Positions 25,438-34,944 of a stretch of 64,000 bases of DNA are shown one piece after another. Below the pieces are notes generated by a model that made no database searches, had not been told where the DNA came from, and was given only the letters and a program-made list of their open reading frames with translations. The stretch is from Blautia sp. Marseille-P3201T (GTDB taxonomy: Bacteria > Bacillota > Clostridia > Lachnospirales > Lachnospiraceae): contig NZ_LT635469.1 in the NCBI RefSeq assembly GCF_900120295.1, forward strand, positions 496,001 to 560,000. The letters run 5' to 3'. Position numbers and translations under genes: made by a program. Within the stretch, counting starts at the first letter, position 1. Each line of letters starts with the position of its first letter.

Positions 25438-25623
25438 TTTCATCCTCCATTCTGCTGCATAGCTGAGCGAAAACAGCTTTTGTGTAATTTTTTAACATTA
25501 TAAAACTTTAACGTGTGAATTGCAAGAGAAGTTCCGTTGCTTTTTTATAATCTTTCATATATAATTTAAGGAAACAGTAATCACAGGTTGGTAAATTGGA
25601 TTGTTAGAATAGGAGTGAACGAC

Positions 25624-26817
25624 ATGCCGGTGAATGATTGGAATAATCTGGGGAGAGATGTAAAAGATATTGTGCAGCATGCAATCAACAGTGGGGATTT
25701 CAGTGCATTAAACAGAGATTTAGGAGCAACACTGGATAGCGCCCTGGGAAATGTAGCGCAGAGTATGAAAAGAGCAGGGAATGCTTACAGTAATAACTGC
25801 AGTTACAGACCTTTTGGAGGATATCGAAGTCCTTCACAAAAAGCACGAATGAAAGAGGCCAGAGAGGAATTTGCATTATTCGTCAATACAAACGGGGCAA
25901 AGGCATTGGGACTTCTTTTTACTACATTGGGAATTGCCCTTACCATTATGTTTGGTGTAACAGCAGGAATTTTAGGGATTTTATCTCTTTTTATAGGAAG
26001 TATTGCTTCTAAGATTGGCACAGTAATGATGATTTTCCTGCCAGCTATGGGACTTAGCGCAATTATGGGGATTTGCGGAAACCGATTGCGAAAGAAAATC
26101 AAGAGATTTCGTTCTTATGTAAAGACCTTAAATGGAAAACCTTATGCCAATGTAAAAGATTTGGCGAAAAGTGTAAGAAAATCAGAAAAATTTGTACGCA
26201 AAGATTTAAAGAAAATGATTGAGAAAAGAATGTTTTTAGAAGGGCATTTAGATAAAAACGGTGTGTGTTTTATGGCGACAGACGATGCTTATGAGCAGTA
26301 TATAGAGACTGAACGAAACATGGAGGAAAGAAAAGCAGAAGAAGCAAGAAAACCGAAAACACAGCTTTCTGAGGATGTAAAAAAAGTAATTGAGGAAGGC
26401 AATCGTTATATCGAAGAAATCAGAAGAAGTAATGATGCTATTCCGGGAGTGGAGATTTCCAACAAAATGTACCATCTGGAAAATGTAATCCGAAGAATTT
26501 TCCAGAGAGTAGAAAACCATCCGGAGCTTATTAATGATTTACATAAGTTTATGGATTATTATCTTCCGACTACAATGAAACTTTTGAATGCTTATGAGGA
26601 ATTAGATAAGCAGGACATGCAGGGAGAAAATATTAAAACTGCAAAATTGGAAATCGAAAATACATTAGATACGATTAACGTTGCTTTTGAAAATCTGCTG
26701 GACAGCTTTTATAAAGAAACTGCATGGGATGTGTCATCAGATATATCTGTTTTAAAGACGATGTTTGCCCAGGAGGGACTTACAGAGAAAAATGATTTTC
26801 AGGGAAAGGAAAAATAA
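25624..26817 (+). CDS. xpaC: XpaC-like 5-bromo-4-chloroindolyl phosphate hydrolysis protein
   Basis: A 397-residue protein of the XpaC family (named from a Bacillus phenotype; true function unknown). The N-terminal 75 residues are Asn/Gly-rich and start MPVNDWNNLGRDVKDIV. Two membrane helices follow (about 98-150). The cytosolic part begins RKKIKRFRSYVKTLNGKPYANVKDLA and continues as a long helical region of charged residues, with the family's VEISNKMYHLENVIRRIF and YYLPTTMKLL (about 310-325). ATG 25624 follows AGGAGTGA. It lies 3 bp before telA, and XpaC-TelA pairs recur in Firmicutes. Confidence 0.85.
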   Translation: MPVNDWNNLGRDVKDIVQHAINSGDFSALNRDLGATLDSALGNVAQSMKRAGNAYSNNCSYRPFGGYRSPSQKARMKEAREEFALFVNTNGAKALGLLFTTLGIALTIMFGVTAGILGILSLFIGSIASKIGTVMMIFLPAMGLSAIMGICGNRLRKKIKRFRSYVKTLNGKPYANVKDLAKSVRKSEKFVRKDLKKMIEKRMFLEGHLDKNGVCFMATDDAYEQYIETERNMEERKAEEARKPKTQLSEDVKKVIEEGNRYIEEIRRSNDAIPGVEISNKMYHLENVIRRIFQRVENHPELINDLHKFMDYYLPTTMKLLNAYEELDKQDMQGENIKTAKLEIENTLDTINVAFENLLDSFYKETAWDVSSDISVLKTMFAQEGLTEKNDFQGKEK

Positions 26818-26820
26818 GTT

Positions 26821-27963
26821 ATGAGTGATGAATTAAAGGATTTTACAGTAACACCTACACTTACATTTGAACCTTTACAGGAACAGGCTCCTGTGGCAGA
26901 GGTTAAGAAAGAAGAGCCGGCAAAATCAGAGATGGATGACAGCATTTTATCTGAGGAAGAAAGAAAGATTGTTGATGATTTTGCCCGCCAGATTGACATT
27001 AGAAATTCTGCGGCAATTTTACAATATGGAGCAGGAACACAGAAGAAAATGGCAGATTTCTCAGAAGATGCCCTTGATAAAGTACGCACTAAGGATTTGG
27101 GCGAAGTAGGCGATTTACTGGAAGATGTAGTGACAGAATTAAAAAATTTCGATGCAGAAGAAGAGCGTAAAGGAATTATGGGCTTTTTCAAAAAAGGCGC
27201 GAACAAGCTGGAAGCTATGAAAAATAAATATACCAAGGCAGAGGCAAATGTAAATAAAATTGTGGAAACATTGGAAAAACATCAGATACAGCTGATGAAG
27301 GATGCAGCAATTATGGATAAAATGTATGCATTAAATCTGAATTATTTTAAAGAGCTGTCTATGTATATTTTAGCGGGAAAGAAGAAACTGGAAGAAATTC
27401 GCGCAACAGAGCTGCCTCAGCTTATGAGCAAAGCGCAGGCAACAGGTCTTCCGGAAGACGCGCAGGCTGCAAAAGATTTGGACTCATTGTGTGAGCGTTT
27501 TGAAAAGAAAATCCATGATTTGGAGCTGACACGTATGATTGCAGTACAAACAGCGCCACAAATCCGTCTGGTACAGGGAAATGATACTTTAATGGCGGAA
27601 AAAATCCAGTCTACCATTGTCAATACCATTCCTCTTTGGAAGAGCCAGATGGTGATTGCTCTTGGAGTAGCGCATTCCACAGAAGCTGCAAAGGCACAGC
27701 GAGAAGTAACAGATATGACAAATGCTCTTTTACAAAAGAATGCACAGACTTTAAAAATGGCTACTGTCGAAGCAGCGAAAGAGTCTGAAAGAGGAATTGT
27801 GGATATTGAGACGTTACAGAAAACCAACGAGTCTCTTATCAGTACCTTTGATGAGGTTATGAATATTCAGCGGGAAGGCAGAGAAAAGAGACGTGCTGCA
27901 GAGGCGGAGATGTATCGTCTGGAAGGTGAACTGAAACAGAAACTTTTGCAGATTAATCACTAA
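26821..27963 (+). CDS. telA: TelA-family toxic anion resistance protein
   Basis: A 380-residue soluble coiled-coil protein of the TelA family, linked to tellurite and lantibiotic resistance in other Firmicutes. Key stretches are VDDFARQIDIRNSAAILQYGAGTQKKMADFSE (about residues 56-87, shown for position only in part: YGAGTQKKM), LKNFDAEEERKGIMGFFKKG, and the C-terminal LWKSQMVIALGV and ETLQKTNESLI. Nearly all is predicted helix. It is 3 bp behind xpaC and 14 bp ahead of ispG, so the four genes to polC form one probable transcript. A membrane- or wall-stress role is inferred from family. Confidence 0.9.
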   Translation: MSDELKDFTVTPTLTFEPLQEQAPVAEVKKEEPAKSEMDDSILSEEERKIVDDFARQIDIRNSAAILQYGAGTQKKMADFSEDALDKVRTKDLGEVGDLLEDVVTELKNFDAEEERKGIMGFFKKGANKLEAMKNKYTKAEANVNKIVETLEKHQIQLMKDAAIMDKMYALNLNYFKELSMYILAGKKKLEEIRATELPQLMSKAQATGLPEDAQAAKDLDSLCERFEKKIHDLELTRMIAVQTAPQIRLVQGNDTLMAEKIQSTIVNTIPLWKSQMVIALGVAHSTEAAKAQREVTDMTNALLQKNAQTLKMATVEAAKESERGIVDIETLQKTNESLISTFDEVMNIQREGREKRRAAEAEMYRLEGELKQKLLQINH

Positions 27964-27977
27964 TTGGAGGTGGATTT

Positions 27978-29030
27978 ATGTATCGTGAGCATACAAGGGT
28001 TGTGCAGATTGGAGATAGAAAAATCGGTGGGGGAAATCCCATTTTAATACAGTCCATGACCAATACAAGGACAGAAGATGTTGAAGCAACTGTGGAGCAG
28101 ATACTGGCGTTAGAAGCAGCAGGATGTGAGATTGTCAGATGTACTGTGCCTACCTTAGAGGCAGCAGAGGCTTTAAAAGAGATTAAAAAAAGAATTCATA
28201 TTCCGCTGGTGGCAGACATCCATTTTGATTATAAAATGGCCATTGCTGCCATGGAAAACGGAGCGGATAAAATCCGTATTAATCCGGGTAACATTGGCAG
28301 CATTGAGAAAATAAAAGCAGTGGTAGACGTTGCGAAAGAGAGAAATATTCCCATTCGTGTAGGTGTAAACAGTGGTTCTTTAGAGAAAGAACTGGTGGAA
28401 AAATACCATGGAGTGACAGCTGAAGGTCTGGTGGAAAGCGCTCTTGATAAAGTGAAAATTATTGAAGATTTAGGCTATGATAATCTTGTAATCAGCATTA
28501 AATCTTCTGACGTAATGATGTGTGTAAAGGCACATGAATTACTGGCAGAGCAGACCAATTATCCTCTGCATGTAGGCATTACGGAGGCAGGGACTTTATA
28601 TTCCGGAAATATTAAATCAGCAGTAGGATTGGGGATTATCTTATATCAGGGAATTGGCGATACCATTCGTGTGTCCTTAACCGGTGACCCGGTAGAGGAA
28701 ATCAAATCAGCAAAGAGAATTTTAAAGACTTTAAACCTCAGAAAAGGTGGAATTGAAGTAGTGTCCTGTCCAACCTGCGGAAGAACGAAGATTGATTTAA
28801 TCGGACTGGCAAATCAGGTGGAGACTATGGTACAGGAGTTTCCTCTGGATATCAAAGTTGCTGTTATGGGCTGTGTAGTGAATGGTCCGGGAGAAGCAAA
28901 AGAAGCAGATATCGGTATTGCCGGAGGCAAAGGGGAAGGTCTTCTGATTAAAAAAGGTGAAATTGTAAAAAAAGTTCCTGAGGCAGAACTGTTGTCAGTT
29001 CTTCGGGAAGAACTTGCAAACTGGAAATAA
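27978..29030 (+). CDS. ispG: 4-hydroxy-3-methylbut-2-en-1-yl diphosphate synthase
   Basis: IspG (GcpE) of the methylerythritol-phosphate isoprenoid pathway, a [4Fe-4S] enzyme that converts methylerythritol cyclodiphosphate to HMBPP. The 350-residue product has the TIM-barrel part (IQSMTNTRTEDV, VADIHFDYKMA, INPGNIGS) and the C-terminal iron-sulfur domain. There the cluster cysteines are in SCPTCGRT (about residues 259-266) and MGCVVNGPGE (about 296-305). The AGGAGG-type site (TTGGAGGTGG) precedes ATG 27978. It lies 18 bp upstream of polC. Confidence 0.97.
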   Translation: MYREHTRVVQIGDRKIGGGNPILIQSMTNTRTEDVEATVEQILALEAAGCEIVRCTVPTLEAAEALKEIKKRIHIPLVADIHFDYKMAIAAMENGADKIRINPGNIGSIEKIKAVVDVAKERNIPIRVGVNSGSLEKELVEKYHGVTAEGLVESALDKVKIIEDLGYDNLVISIKSSDVMMCVKAHELLAEQTNYPLHVGITEAGTLYSGNIKSAVGLGIILYQGIGDTIRVSLTGDPVEEIKSAKRILKTLNLRKGGIEVVSCPTCGRTKIDLIGLANQVETMVQEFPLDIKVAVMGCVVNGPGEAKEADIGIAGGKGEGLLIKKGEIVKKVPEAELLSVLREELANWK

Positions 29031-29048
29031 GTATGGAGGCATTGTTTC

Positions 29049-32000
29049 ATGGAGAAAGAATTTCTAGATGTGTTTCGAAATCTGGAAGTAGGAGAAGAAC
29101 TTGGTGCACTTTTAAGGGAAGTAGCAGTTACGAAAGTCGCCGTAAATCCACAGAAGGATCATATCCGAATTTATATCCGAAGCCGCCAATGGATACATAA
29201 AAAGTATATTTATACACTGGAAAGAGCTATTTCACAACAGTGCTTTCCGGGGGTGAGCATGGAGGTAAAAGTGCTGGAAAAGTTTACACTTTCCAGCCAG
29301 TATACCCCTCAGTTATTTTTTGAGGCGTATCAATCTTCTATGGCTCTGGAGCTTAAAAATTACAGCATTCTGGTCTTTAATATGTTCCGGAATGCTGTAA
29401 TTACGTTTCCACAGACAGATACTATGCATATACTTTTACAATCCACAGTGCTGGCAAAGAGTAAAGAAGATGAACTGGTACAATATATAGAAAAAATCTT
29501 TTGTGAAAGATGTGAGTTTTCTTTAAAAGTAGAGACAGAATATGAAGAAATAAAGGAAAGTAAATTCCGTAAAAACAGTGATATTCGTATTGCACAGGAA
29601 GCAGCTCATATTGTAGAAATGTCCTCTCTCGGAAAAGAAAAAGAAGAGGTTGAGGAAGTAAAAGAAGAGCCGAAGAAAGCTCCTGCAAAACAAAAGGAAA
29701 AAGAAAAGACGAAAATAGAGAAGAAAGAAGCTCCTGCAAAACGTGGATTTTCTGACTTTAAACGCAGTGTAAAACGCTCCGACAATCCTGACGTACTGTA
29801 TGGAAGGGACTTTGATGATGAAGTAATTCCATTGGAAAACGTGCAGACAGAAATGGGAGAGGTCTGCGTCAGAGGGAAGATTATGTCTCTGGAAAAGAGA
29901 GAAATTCGAAACGAAAAGACGATTATTATTTTTTCCATTACAGATTTTACAGACTCTATTACCGTAAAGATGTTTGCCAGAAATGACCAGGTGGAGGAGA
30001 TTACAGAAGGCGTTAAGGAAAAGGCATTTGTAAAGCTGAAAGGTATTACTACCATTGACCGATACGACAGTGAACTTACCATAGGTTCTGTGGTGGGAAT
30101 TAAGAAAATTGCCAGTTTTGAAAACAGCCGTTCTGATAATTATCCGGAGAAACGCGTGGAACTTCACTGCCATACCAAAATGAGCGATATGGATGGAGTA
30201 TCTGATGCAAAAGCTCTCATTAAACGTGCTTATGAGTGGGGACATAAAGCTATTGCCATTACAGACCATGGGGTTGTGCAGGCGTTTCCTGAGGCAAATC
30301 ACTGTTTTGATGCATGGGGTGGTGTCGTGCCGCCAGAAGCGGATTTTAAAGTGATTTACGGTGTAGAGGCTTACCTTGTAGATGATTTAAAAGGGATTGT
30401 GCAGAACAGTAAAGGGCAGAGTTTACATGCGCCTTATGTGGTATTTGACATAGAAACAACAGGATTTTCCGCTTTAAAAGATAAGATTATTGAAATCGGT
30501 GCGGTAAAGGTGGAAAACGGAAGAATTACAGAGCGTTTTTCAGAATTTGTAAATCCGCAAATTCCCATACCATTCCGGATTGAGGAACTGACCAGTATTA
30601 ATGACAATATGGTGGCAGATGCGCCTACTATCGATGTTATTTTGCCCAAATTTGAAAAGTTCTGTGAGGGATGTGTTATGGTAGCCCATAATGCAGAGTT
30701 TGATATGAGTTTTATCAGGAAGAATTATGAGGATTTAGGTATTGAGCGAGAAGATACGGTGGTTGATACTGTGGGGATGGCAAGATTTCTTCTTCCGCAG
30801 CTTAACCGTTTTAAACTGGATACAGTGGCAAAAGCAGTAGGAGTTTCACTGGAACATCACCACAGAGCAGTGGATGATGCTTCCTGTACAGCCGATATTT
30901 TTGTGAAATTTATTGAAATGTGTGCAGAAAGGGATATTTTCAATCTGGATGAGCTGAATGAAAAGGGAACAGTTTCTGTTCATTCCATACAGAAAATGCC
31001 TACTTATCATGCCATTATTCTGGCAAAAAATGATGTGGGAAGAGTAAATCTATACCATTTGATTTCAGACTCTCATTTGATTTATTATCACAGACGTCCC
31101 CGTATTCCCAAGAGCCTGTTTTTGAAATATCAGGAGGGACTTCTTATTGGTTCTGCCTGCGAAGCAGGAGAGCTTTATCAGGCTGTTTTAAATGGAAGAC
31201 CGGAACAGGAAATTTCCCGTCTGGTGAATTTTTATGATTATCTGGAAATCCAGCCTCTTGGCAATAATGCTTTTATGTTAAAGAATGAAGACCGTTCGGA
31301 TATTACCTCATGGGAGGACTTGCAGGAAATCAATAAGAAGATTGTAAAGCTGGGTGAGGCATTTAATAAGCCGGTTGTGGGAACCTGTGATGTGCATTTT
31401 TTAGACCCGGAGGATGAGGTGTATCGAAGGATTATTATGGCAGGAAAAGGCTTTGATGATGCAGACGACCAAGCGCCTTTATACCTTCGTACAACTGAGG
31501 AAATGCTAAAGGAATTTTCTTATCTGGGAAGGGAAAAAGCAGAGGAAATCGTCATTACCAATCCAAATAAAATCGCAGATATGGTAGAGAAAATATCGCC
31601 TATTCACAAGGGAAAATGTCCTCCTGTTATTGAAAACTCCGATGCCATGTTAAGGGAAATCTGTTACAGTAAAGCCCATGAAATCTATGGAGAAAACCTG
31701 CCGGAAATGGTAGAAGCACGCTTGGAAAGAGAGCTGAATTCCATTATTTCCAATGGGTATGCCGTTATGTATATGATTGCCCAGAAGCTGGTTTGGAAGA
31801 GTAACAGTGACGGATATTTAGTAGGTTCCCGTGGTTCTGTTGGTTCTTCCTTTGCGGCTACCATGTCGGGAATTACAGAGGTAAATCCTCTAAGTCCCCA
31901 CTACTATTGTGCAAAATGTCACTACGCAGATTTCGACTCAGAGGAGGTACGGGCATATTCCGGAAGGGCAGGATGTGATATGCCAGATAAGAAGTGTCCC

Positions 32001-33512
32001 GTATGTGGAGAGCCTCTGGTCAAAGAAGGATTTGACATTCCTTTTGAAACATTCCTTGGATTTAAAGGGGATAAAGAGCCTGATATTGACTTGAACTTTT
32101 CCGGTGATTATCAGGGAAAAGCGCACCGTTACGTTGAGGTTATCTTCGGTGCAGGGCAGACATTTAAGGCAGGAACAATCGGTACGCTGGCAGAAAAAAC
32201 AGCTTTTGGTTATGTCAAGAATTACTATGAGGAACGTGGACAGAGAAAGAGATATTGCGAAATTAACAGAATTGTGCAGGGCTGTACAGGGGTAAGACGT
32301 ACCACAGGACAGCATCCGGGAGGAATTATTGTACTTCCTATCGGATGGGATATTGAGGAATTTACGCCGGTTCAGCACCCGGCAAATGATATGAACAGCG
32401 ATATTATTACTACGCATTTTGATTATCACTCCATTGACTCCAACCTTTTGAAACTGGATATTCTGGGGCACGATGATCCTACCATGATTCGTATGCTGGA
32501 AGACCTTACCGGTATCAACGCCAGAGAAATTCCGCTGGACTCTAAAGAGGTTATGTCCTTGTTTAAAAATACAGATGCGCTGGGAATTACACCGGATGAT
32601 ATTCGCGGCTGTCCTTTGGGCTGCCTTGGTATTCCTGAGTTTGGTACAGATTTTGCCATGCAGATGTTAATTGACGCCAATCCCACTTCTTTTTCTGACT
32701 TGGTTCGTATTTCCGGTCTGTCTCACGGAACAGACGTGTGGCTGGGAAATGCACAGGATTTGATTAAATCAGGAACAGCAACTATCACTACCTGTATCTG
32801 TACCCGAGACGATATTATGATTTATCTGATTAATAAAGGTCTGGAGCATGGACAGGCATTTACCATTATGGAAAGTGTGCGAAAAGGTAAGGGATTAAAG
32901 CCGGAATGGATTGAAGAAATGAAAAAACATGATGTTCCCGACTGGTATATTGAGTCCTGTAAAAAGATCAAATATATGTTCCCGAAGGCCCATGCGGCAG
33001 CGTATGTTATGATGGGTTGGCGAATTGCCTATTGTAAAATTTTTCATCCGCTGGCGTATTATGCAGCATATTTCAGTATTCGTGCAACGGCGTTTTCTTA
33101 TGAGTTGATGTGTCAGGGAAAAGATAAACTGGAATATTTTATGGATGACTATGAAAAGCGAAAAGATACCTTGAGCAAAAAAGAGCAGGATACTTACAAA
33201 GATATGCGAATTGTTCAGGAGATGTATGCAAGAGGCTTTGACTTTGTTCCCATTGATATTTATAAGGCCAATGCACATACGTTCCAGATTATAGACGGAA
33301 AACTGATGCCTGCCTTAGATACCATAGAAGGACTGGGAGACAGGGCAGCCGATGCCGTGGTAGCAGCGGCAGAGGAAGGAAACTTCCTGTCACTGGACGA
33401 TTTCAGAAATCGAACAAAGGTTACGTCATCTACCATTGATTTGATGAATGATTTGGGATTGTTTGGAAAATTGCCGAAGTCTAATCAGATGTCGTTGTTT
33501 GACTACCAATAA
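29049..33512 (+). CDS. polC: DNA polymerase III PolC-type alpha subunit
   Basis: The Gram-positive replicative DNA polymerase, 1487 residues. An N-terminal region with a Lys/Glu-rich linker (about 195-235) is followed by an OB-fold (about 255-345). The PHP domain starts at ELHCHT (371-376). It is interrupted by the 3'-5' exonuclease, with motif DIETTG at 467-472 and HNAEFD near 550. The polymerase has zinc-finger cysteines (YYCAKC and CPVCGEP, about 955-990), PDIDLNFSGDYQ (catalytic aspartates, about 1012-1023) and a C-terminal helix-hairpin-helix region. It ends QMSLFDYQ, a C-terminal beta-clamp-binding-type motif. It closes the xpaC-telA-ispG-polC series. Confidence 0.97.
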   Translation: MEKEFLDVFRNLEVGEELGALLREVAVTKVAVNPQKDHIRIYIRSRQWIHKKYIYTLERAISQQCFPGVSMEVKVLEKFTLSSQYTPQLFFEAYQSSMALELKNYSILVFNMFRNAVITFPQTDTMHILLQSTVLAKSKEDELVQYIEKIFCERCEFSLKVETEYEEIKESKFRKNSDIRIAQEAAHIVEMSSLGKEKEEVEEVKEEPKKAPAKQKEKEKTKIEKKEAPAKRGFSDFKRSVKRSDNPDVLYGRDFDDEVIPLENVQTEMGEVCVRGKIMSLEKREIRNEKTIIIFSITDFTDSITVKMFARNDQVEEITEGVKEKAFVKLKGITTIDRYDSELTIGSVVGIKKIASFENSRSDNYPEKRVELHCHTKMSDMDGVSDAKALIKRAYEWGHKAIAITDHGVVQAFPEANHCFDAWGGVVPPEADFKVIYGVEAYLVDDLKGIVQNSKGQSLHAPYVVFDIETTGFSALKDKIIEIGAVKVENGRITERFSEFVNPQIPIPFRIEELTSINDNMVADAPTIDVILPKFEKFCEGCVMVAHNAEFDMSFIRKNYEDLGIEREDTVVDTVGMARFLLPQLNRFKLDTVAKAVGVSLEHHHRAVDDASCTADIFVKFIEMCAERDIFNLDELNEKGTVSVHSIQKMPTYHAIILAKNDVGRVNLYHLISDSHLIYYHRRPRIPKSLFLKYQEGLLIGSACEAGELYQAVLNGRPEQEISRLVNFYDYLEIQPLGNNAFMLKNEDRSDITSWEDLQEINKKIVKLGEAFNKPVVGTCDVHFLDPEDEVYRRIIMAGKGFDDADDQAPLYLRTTEEMLKEFSYLGREKAEEIVITNPNKIADMVEKISPIHKGKCPPVIENSDAMLREICYSKAHEIYGENLPEMVEARLERELNSIISNGYAVMYMIAQKLVWKSNSDGYLVGSRGSVGSSFAATMSGITEVNPLSPHYYCAKCHYADFDSEEVRAYSGRAGCDMPDKKCPVCGEPLVKEGFDIPFETFLGFKGDKEPDIDLNFSGDYQGKAHRYVEVIFGAGQTFKAGTIGTLAEKTAFGYVKNYYEERGQRKRYCEINRIVQGCTGVRRTTGQHPGGIIVLPIGWDIEEFTPVQHPANDMNSDIITTHFDYHSIDSNLLKLDILGHDDPTMIRMLEDLTGINAREIPLDSKEVMSLFKNTDALGITPDDIRGCPLGCLGIPEFGTDFAMQMLIDANPTSFSDLVRISGLSHGTDVWLGNAQDLIKSGTATITTCICTRDDIMIYLINKGLEHGQAFTIMESVRKGKGLKPEWIEEMKKHDVPDWYIESCKKIKYMFPKAHAAAYVMMGWRIAYCKIFHPLAYYAAYFSIRATAFSYELMCQGKDKLEYFMDDYEKRKDTLSKKEQDTYKDMRIVQEMYARGFDFVPIDIYKANAHTFQIIDGKLMPALDTIEGLGDRAADAVVAAAEEGNFLSLDDFRNRTKVTSSTIDLMNDLGLFGKLPKSNQMSLFDYQ

Positions 33513-33525
33513 TTCTATTTTATAC

Positions 33526-33570
33526 AAATATGGATACATTTTTAGCTGAGCGTAAAATGTATCCATATTT
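33526..33570. terminator. Terminator related to the palindromic repeat family (internally deleted form)
   Basis: A perfect 17-bp stem (33526-33542 with 33554-33570) has an 11-nt loop and ends in TTTTCG. It lies between convergent polC and the MFS gene. Read on the minus strand, the loop region is ATTTTACGCTCAGCTAAAAATG, which joins the left core (TTTTACGCTCAG) and the right core (CTAAAAAT) of the long palindromes with the middle 50 or so bases missing. Confidence 0.8.
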
Positions 33571-33588
33571 TCGATTGATGTAGCAACC

Positions 33589-34836
33589 TTATTTTTCATA
33601 AAGACCGGAATATACTTTCTTGTCCAGCCTTAAATAAATACTGTATAAAATCATCACAAATAAACCGATTATCGCTATCATTACCCATACGGTACGGAAA
33701 GGGTAATAGTCGATAAGTGTTCCTATTACATAATTACTTAAAACTCCGATTAATCCGGCGAAGCTGTTTGTAATGCTTAATACTCTTCCACGATGTGTTT
33801 CCGGTATTCTCTTTGTAAGATAAGGTGTTTTTGATATGGAACCGAATATTTCACCTATGGTAAACAGTATCATCCCAATAATCGCAATGATAAAATAATG
33901 ATTTACAAAGATAAAGAAGGCAAGTCCTAATGACTCTAATAGCTGTCCCAAATACATAATCCTGATATCAATTACTCCGGAAAGCTTTTTGGTGAATATG
34001 GGCGTGCCGATTACTACGACAACAGCATTGATACTTGTTAAAATTCCAAATTTAAAAGCTCCTGAGCCGTGGAAGGCTTCCTCCATATGTAAAGGCATCA
34101 AAAAGTTAAATTGATTATAAATCAGCGCAGCTATGCCGGAAATAACAAATAACAGAAAAAATAATTTTCGTTCAGAAAAAACTTTGAATATGGAGCCTGT
34201 TTCACCTTTTTCATATTCGTTCCTTGCTTCGTTATCCTGGTCAGCAGCTTTTACATTCTTAATAAAAATTAAAAGCAGCAGCGTACTGCTTATATCTGCC
34301 AGACCGTTAATGAAAAAAGACAGGCTGAGATAATGATTAAATAAAATACCGCCGATAGTCGGCGCCAAAACTAATCCTAAATTCATCGAAAGGTAATTCA
34401 GGGAATAGGCTCTTTCCCTATCTTTGTAGGTTGTCAAGTCAGCAATCAGAGCATCATAAGCCGGCTGTTCCATTGCCTGAAATAAGGAAGCAATCGCTAA
34501 TAAATACAGCGTTGTCATGGACATTGGTAATACAGCGCAAACGAAATAGAGGCTGTTTCCAATTAAGTCAAAGGTAACGATGATATGCTTTTTATTGTAT
34601 TTGTCAGCCATCTTACCTCCTAGTAAGTAAAATGGTCCCATAAACATAGAAAATATCATCATATACAGGCCAATCGTCTGTCCGTTCAGCCCCAGCTTTT
34701 CACTCATGATTAAGGTAAGCATGGGCCATATTAAAGCTCCCATACTTGTCATGACTTTACCAAAAGCCAATACATAGATTTCTTTTGGCAAATGGCTGTA
34801 CATTGAGAAATGCTTTTTTAGAAATTTCATAGGCAT
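33589..34836 (-). CDS. MFS transporter (multidrug-efflux-like)
   Basis: A twelve-helix major facilitator protein of 415 residues. The loop between helices 2 and 3 reads GPFYLLGGKMADKYNKKHII (about residues 66-85), the A-like MFS signature with G, D and basic residues. FQAMEQPAYDALIADL (about 118-133) and GLVLAPTIGGILF (about 153-165) fit drug-efflux MFS proteins. No partner gene for a sugar or amino acid is adjacent. Two close start codons (34836 and 34830) follow AAAGGA on the minus strand. The substrate is unknown. Confidence 0.82.
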   Translation of the reverse strand: MPMKFLKKHFSMYSHLPKEIYVLAFGKVMTSMGALIWPMLTLIMSEKLGLNGQTIGLYMMIFSMFMGPFYLLGGKMADKYNKKHIIVTFDLIGNSLYFVCAVLPMSMTTLYLLAIASLFQAMEQPAYDALIADLTTYKDRERAYSLNYLSMNLGLVLAPTIGGILFNHYLSLSFFINGLADISSTLLLLIFIKNVKAADQDNEARNEYEKGETGSIFKVFSERKLFFLLFVISGIAALIYNQFNFLMPLHMEEAFHGSGAFKFGILTSINAVVVVIGTPIFTKKLSGVIDIRIMYLGQLLESLGLAFFIFVNHYFIIAIIGMILFTIGEIFGSISKTPYLTKRIPETHRGRVLSITNSFAGLIGVLSNYVIGTLIDYYPFRTVWVMIAIIGLFVMILYSIYLRLDKKVYSGLYEK

Positions 34837-34877
34837 TATTTCCTTTACGTTCTGACAATTTTTTGCGAGTAGCCTAT

Positions 34878-34932
34878 ATAAAAAAAGAGTTGTCGCATTA
34901 AATATTTATGAGAATACTTAATGTGACAACTC
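34878..34932 (-). terminator. Terminator of purC
   Basis: On the minus strand GAGTTGTCACATTAA (34918-34932) pairs with TTAATGCGACAACTC (34887-34901) with one mismatch/wobble, followed by TTTTTTTATAT. It lies 12 bp after the purC stop codon. Confidence 0.92.
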
Positions 34933-34944
34933 CGGTTATGAAAA

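Noticed and set aside
25438-25500. Palindrome-family relic in the ilvE leader (TTTTCGCTCAGCTATG)
   Set aside because: Just one 7-base core word matches and there is no long stem; probably chance.
29422-30302. Long minus-strand frames within polC and other genes
   Set aside because: Antisense to conserved coding sequence, rich in Phe/Leu/Ser from reversed Lys/Glu codons, without ribosome sites or family features.
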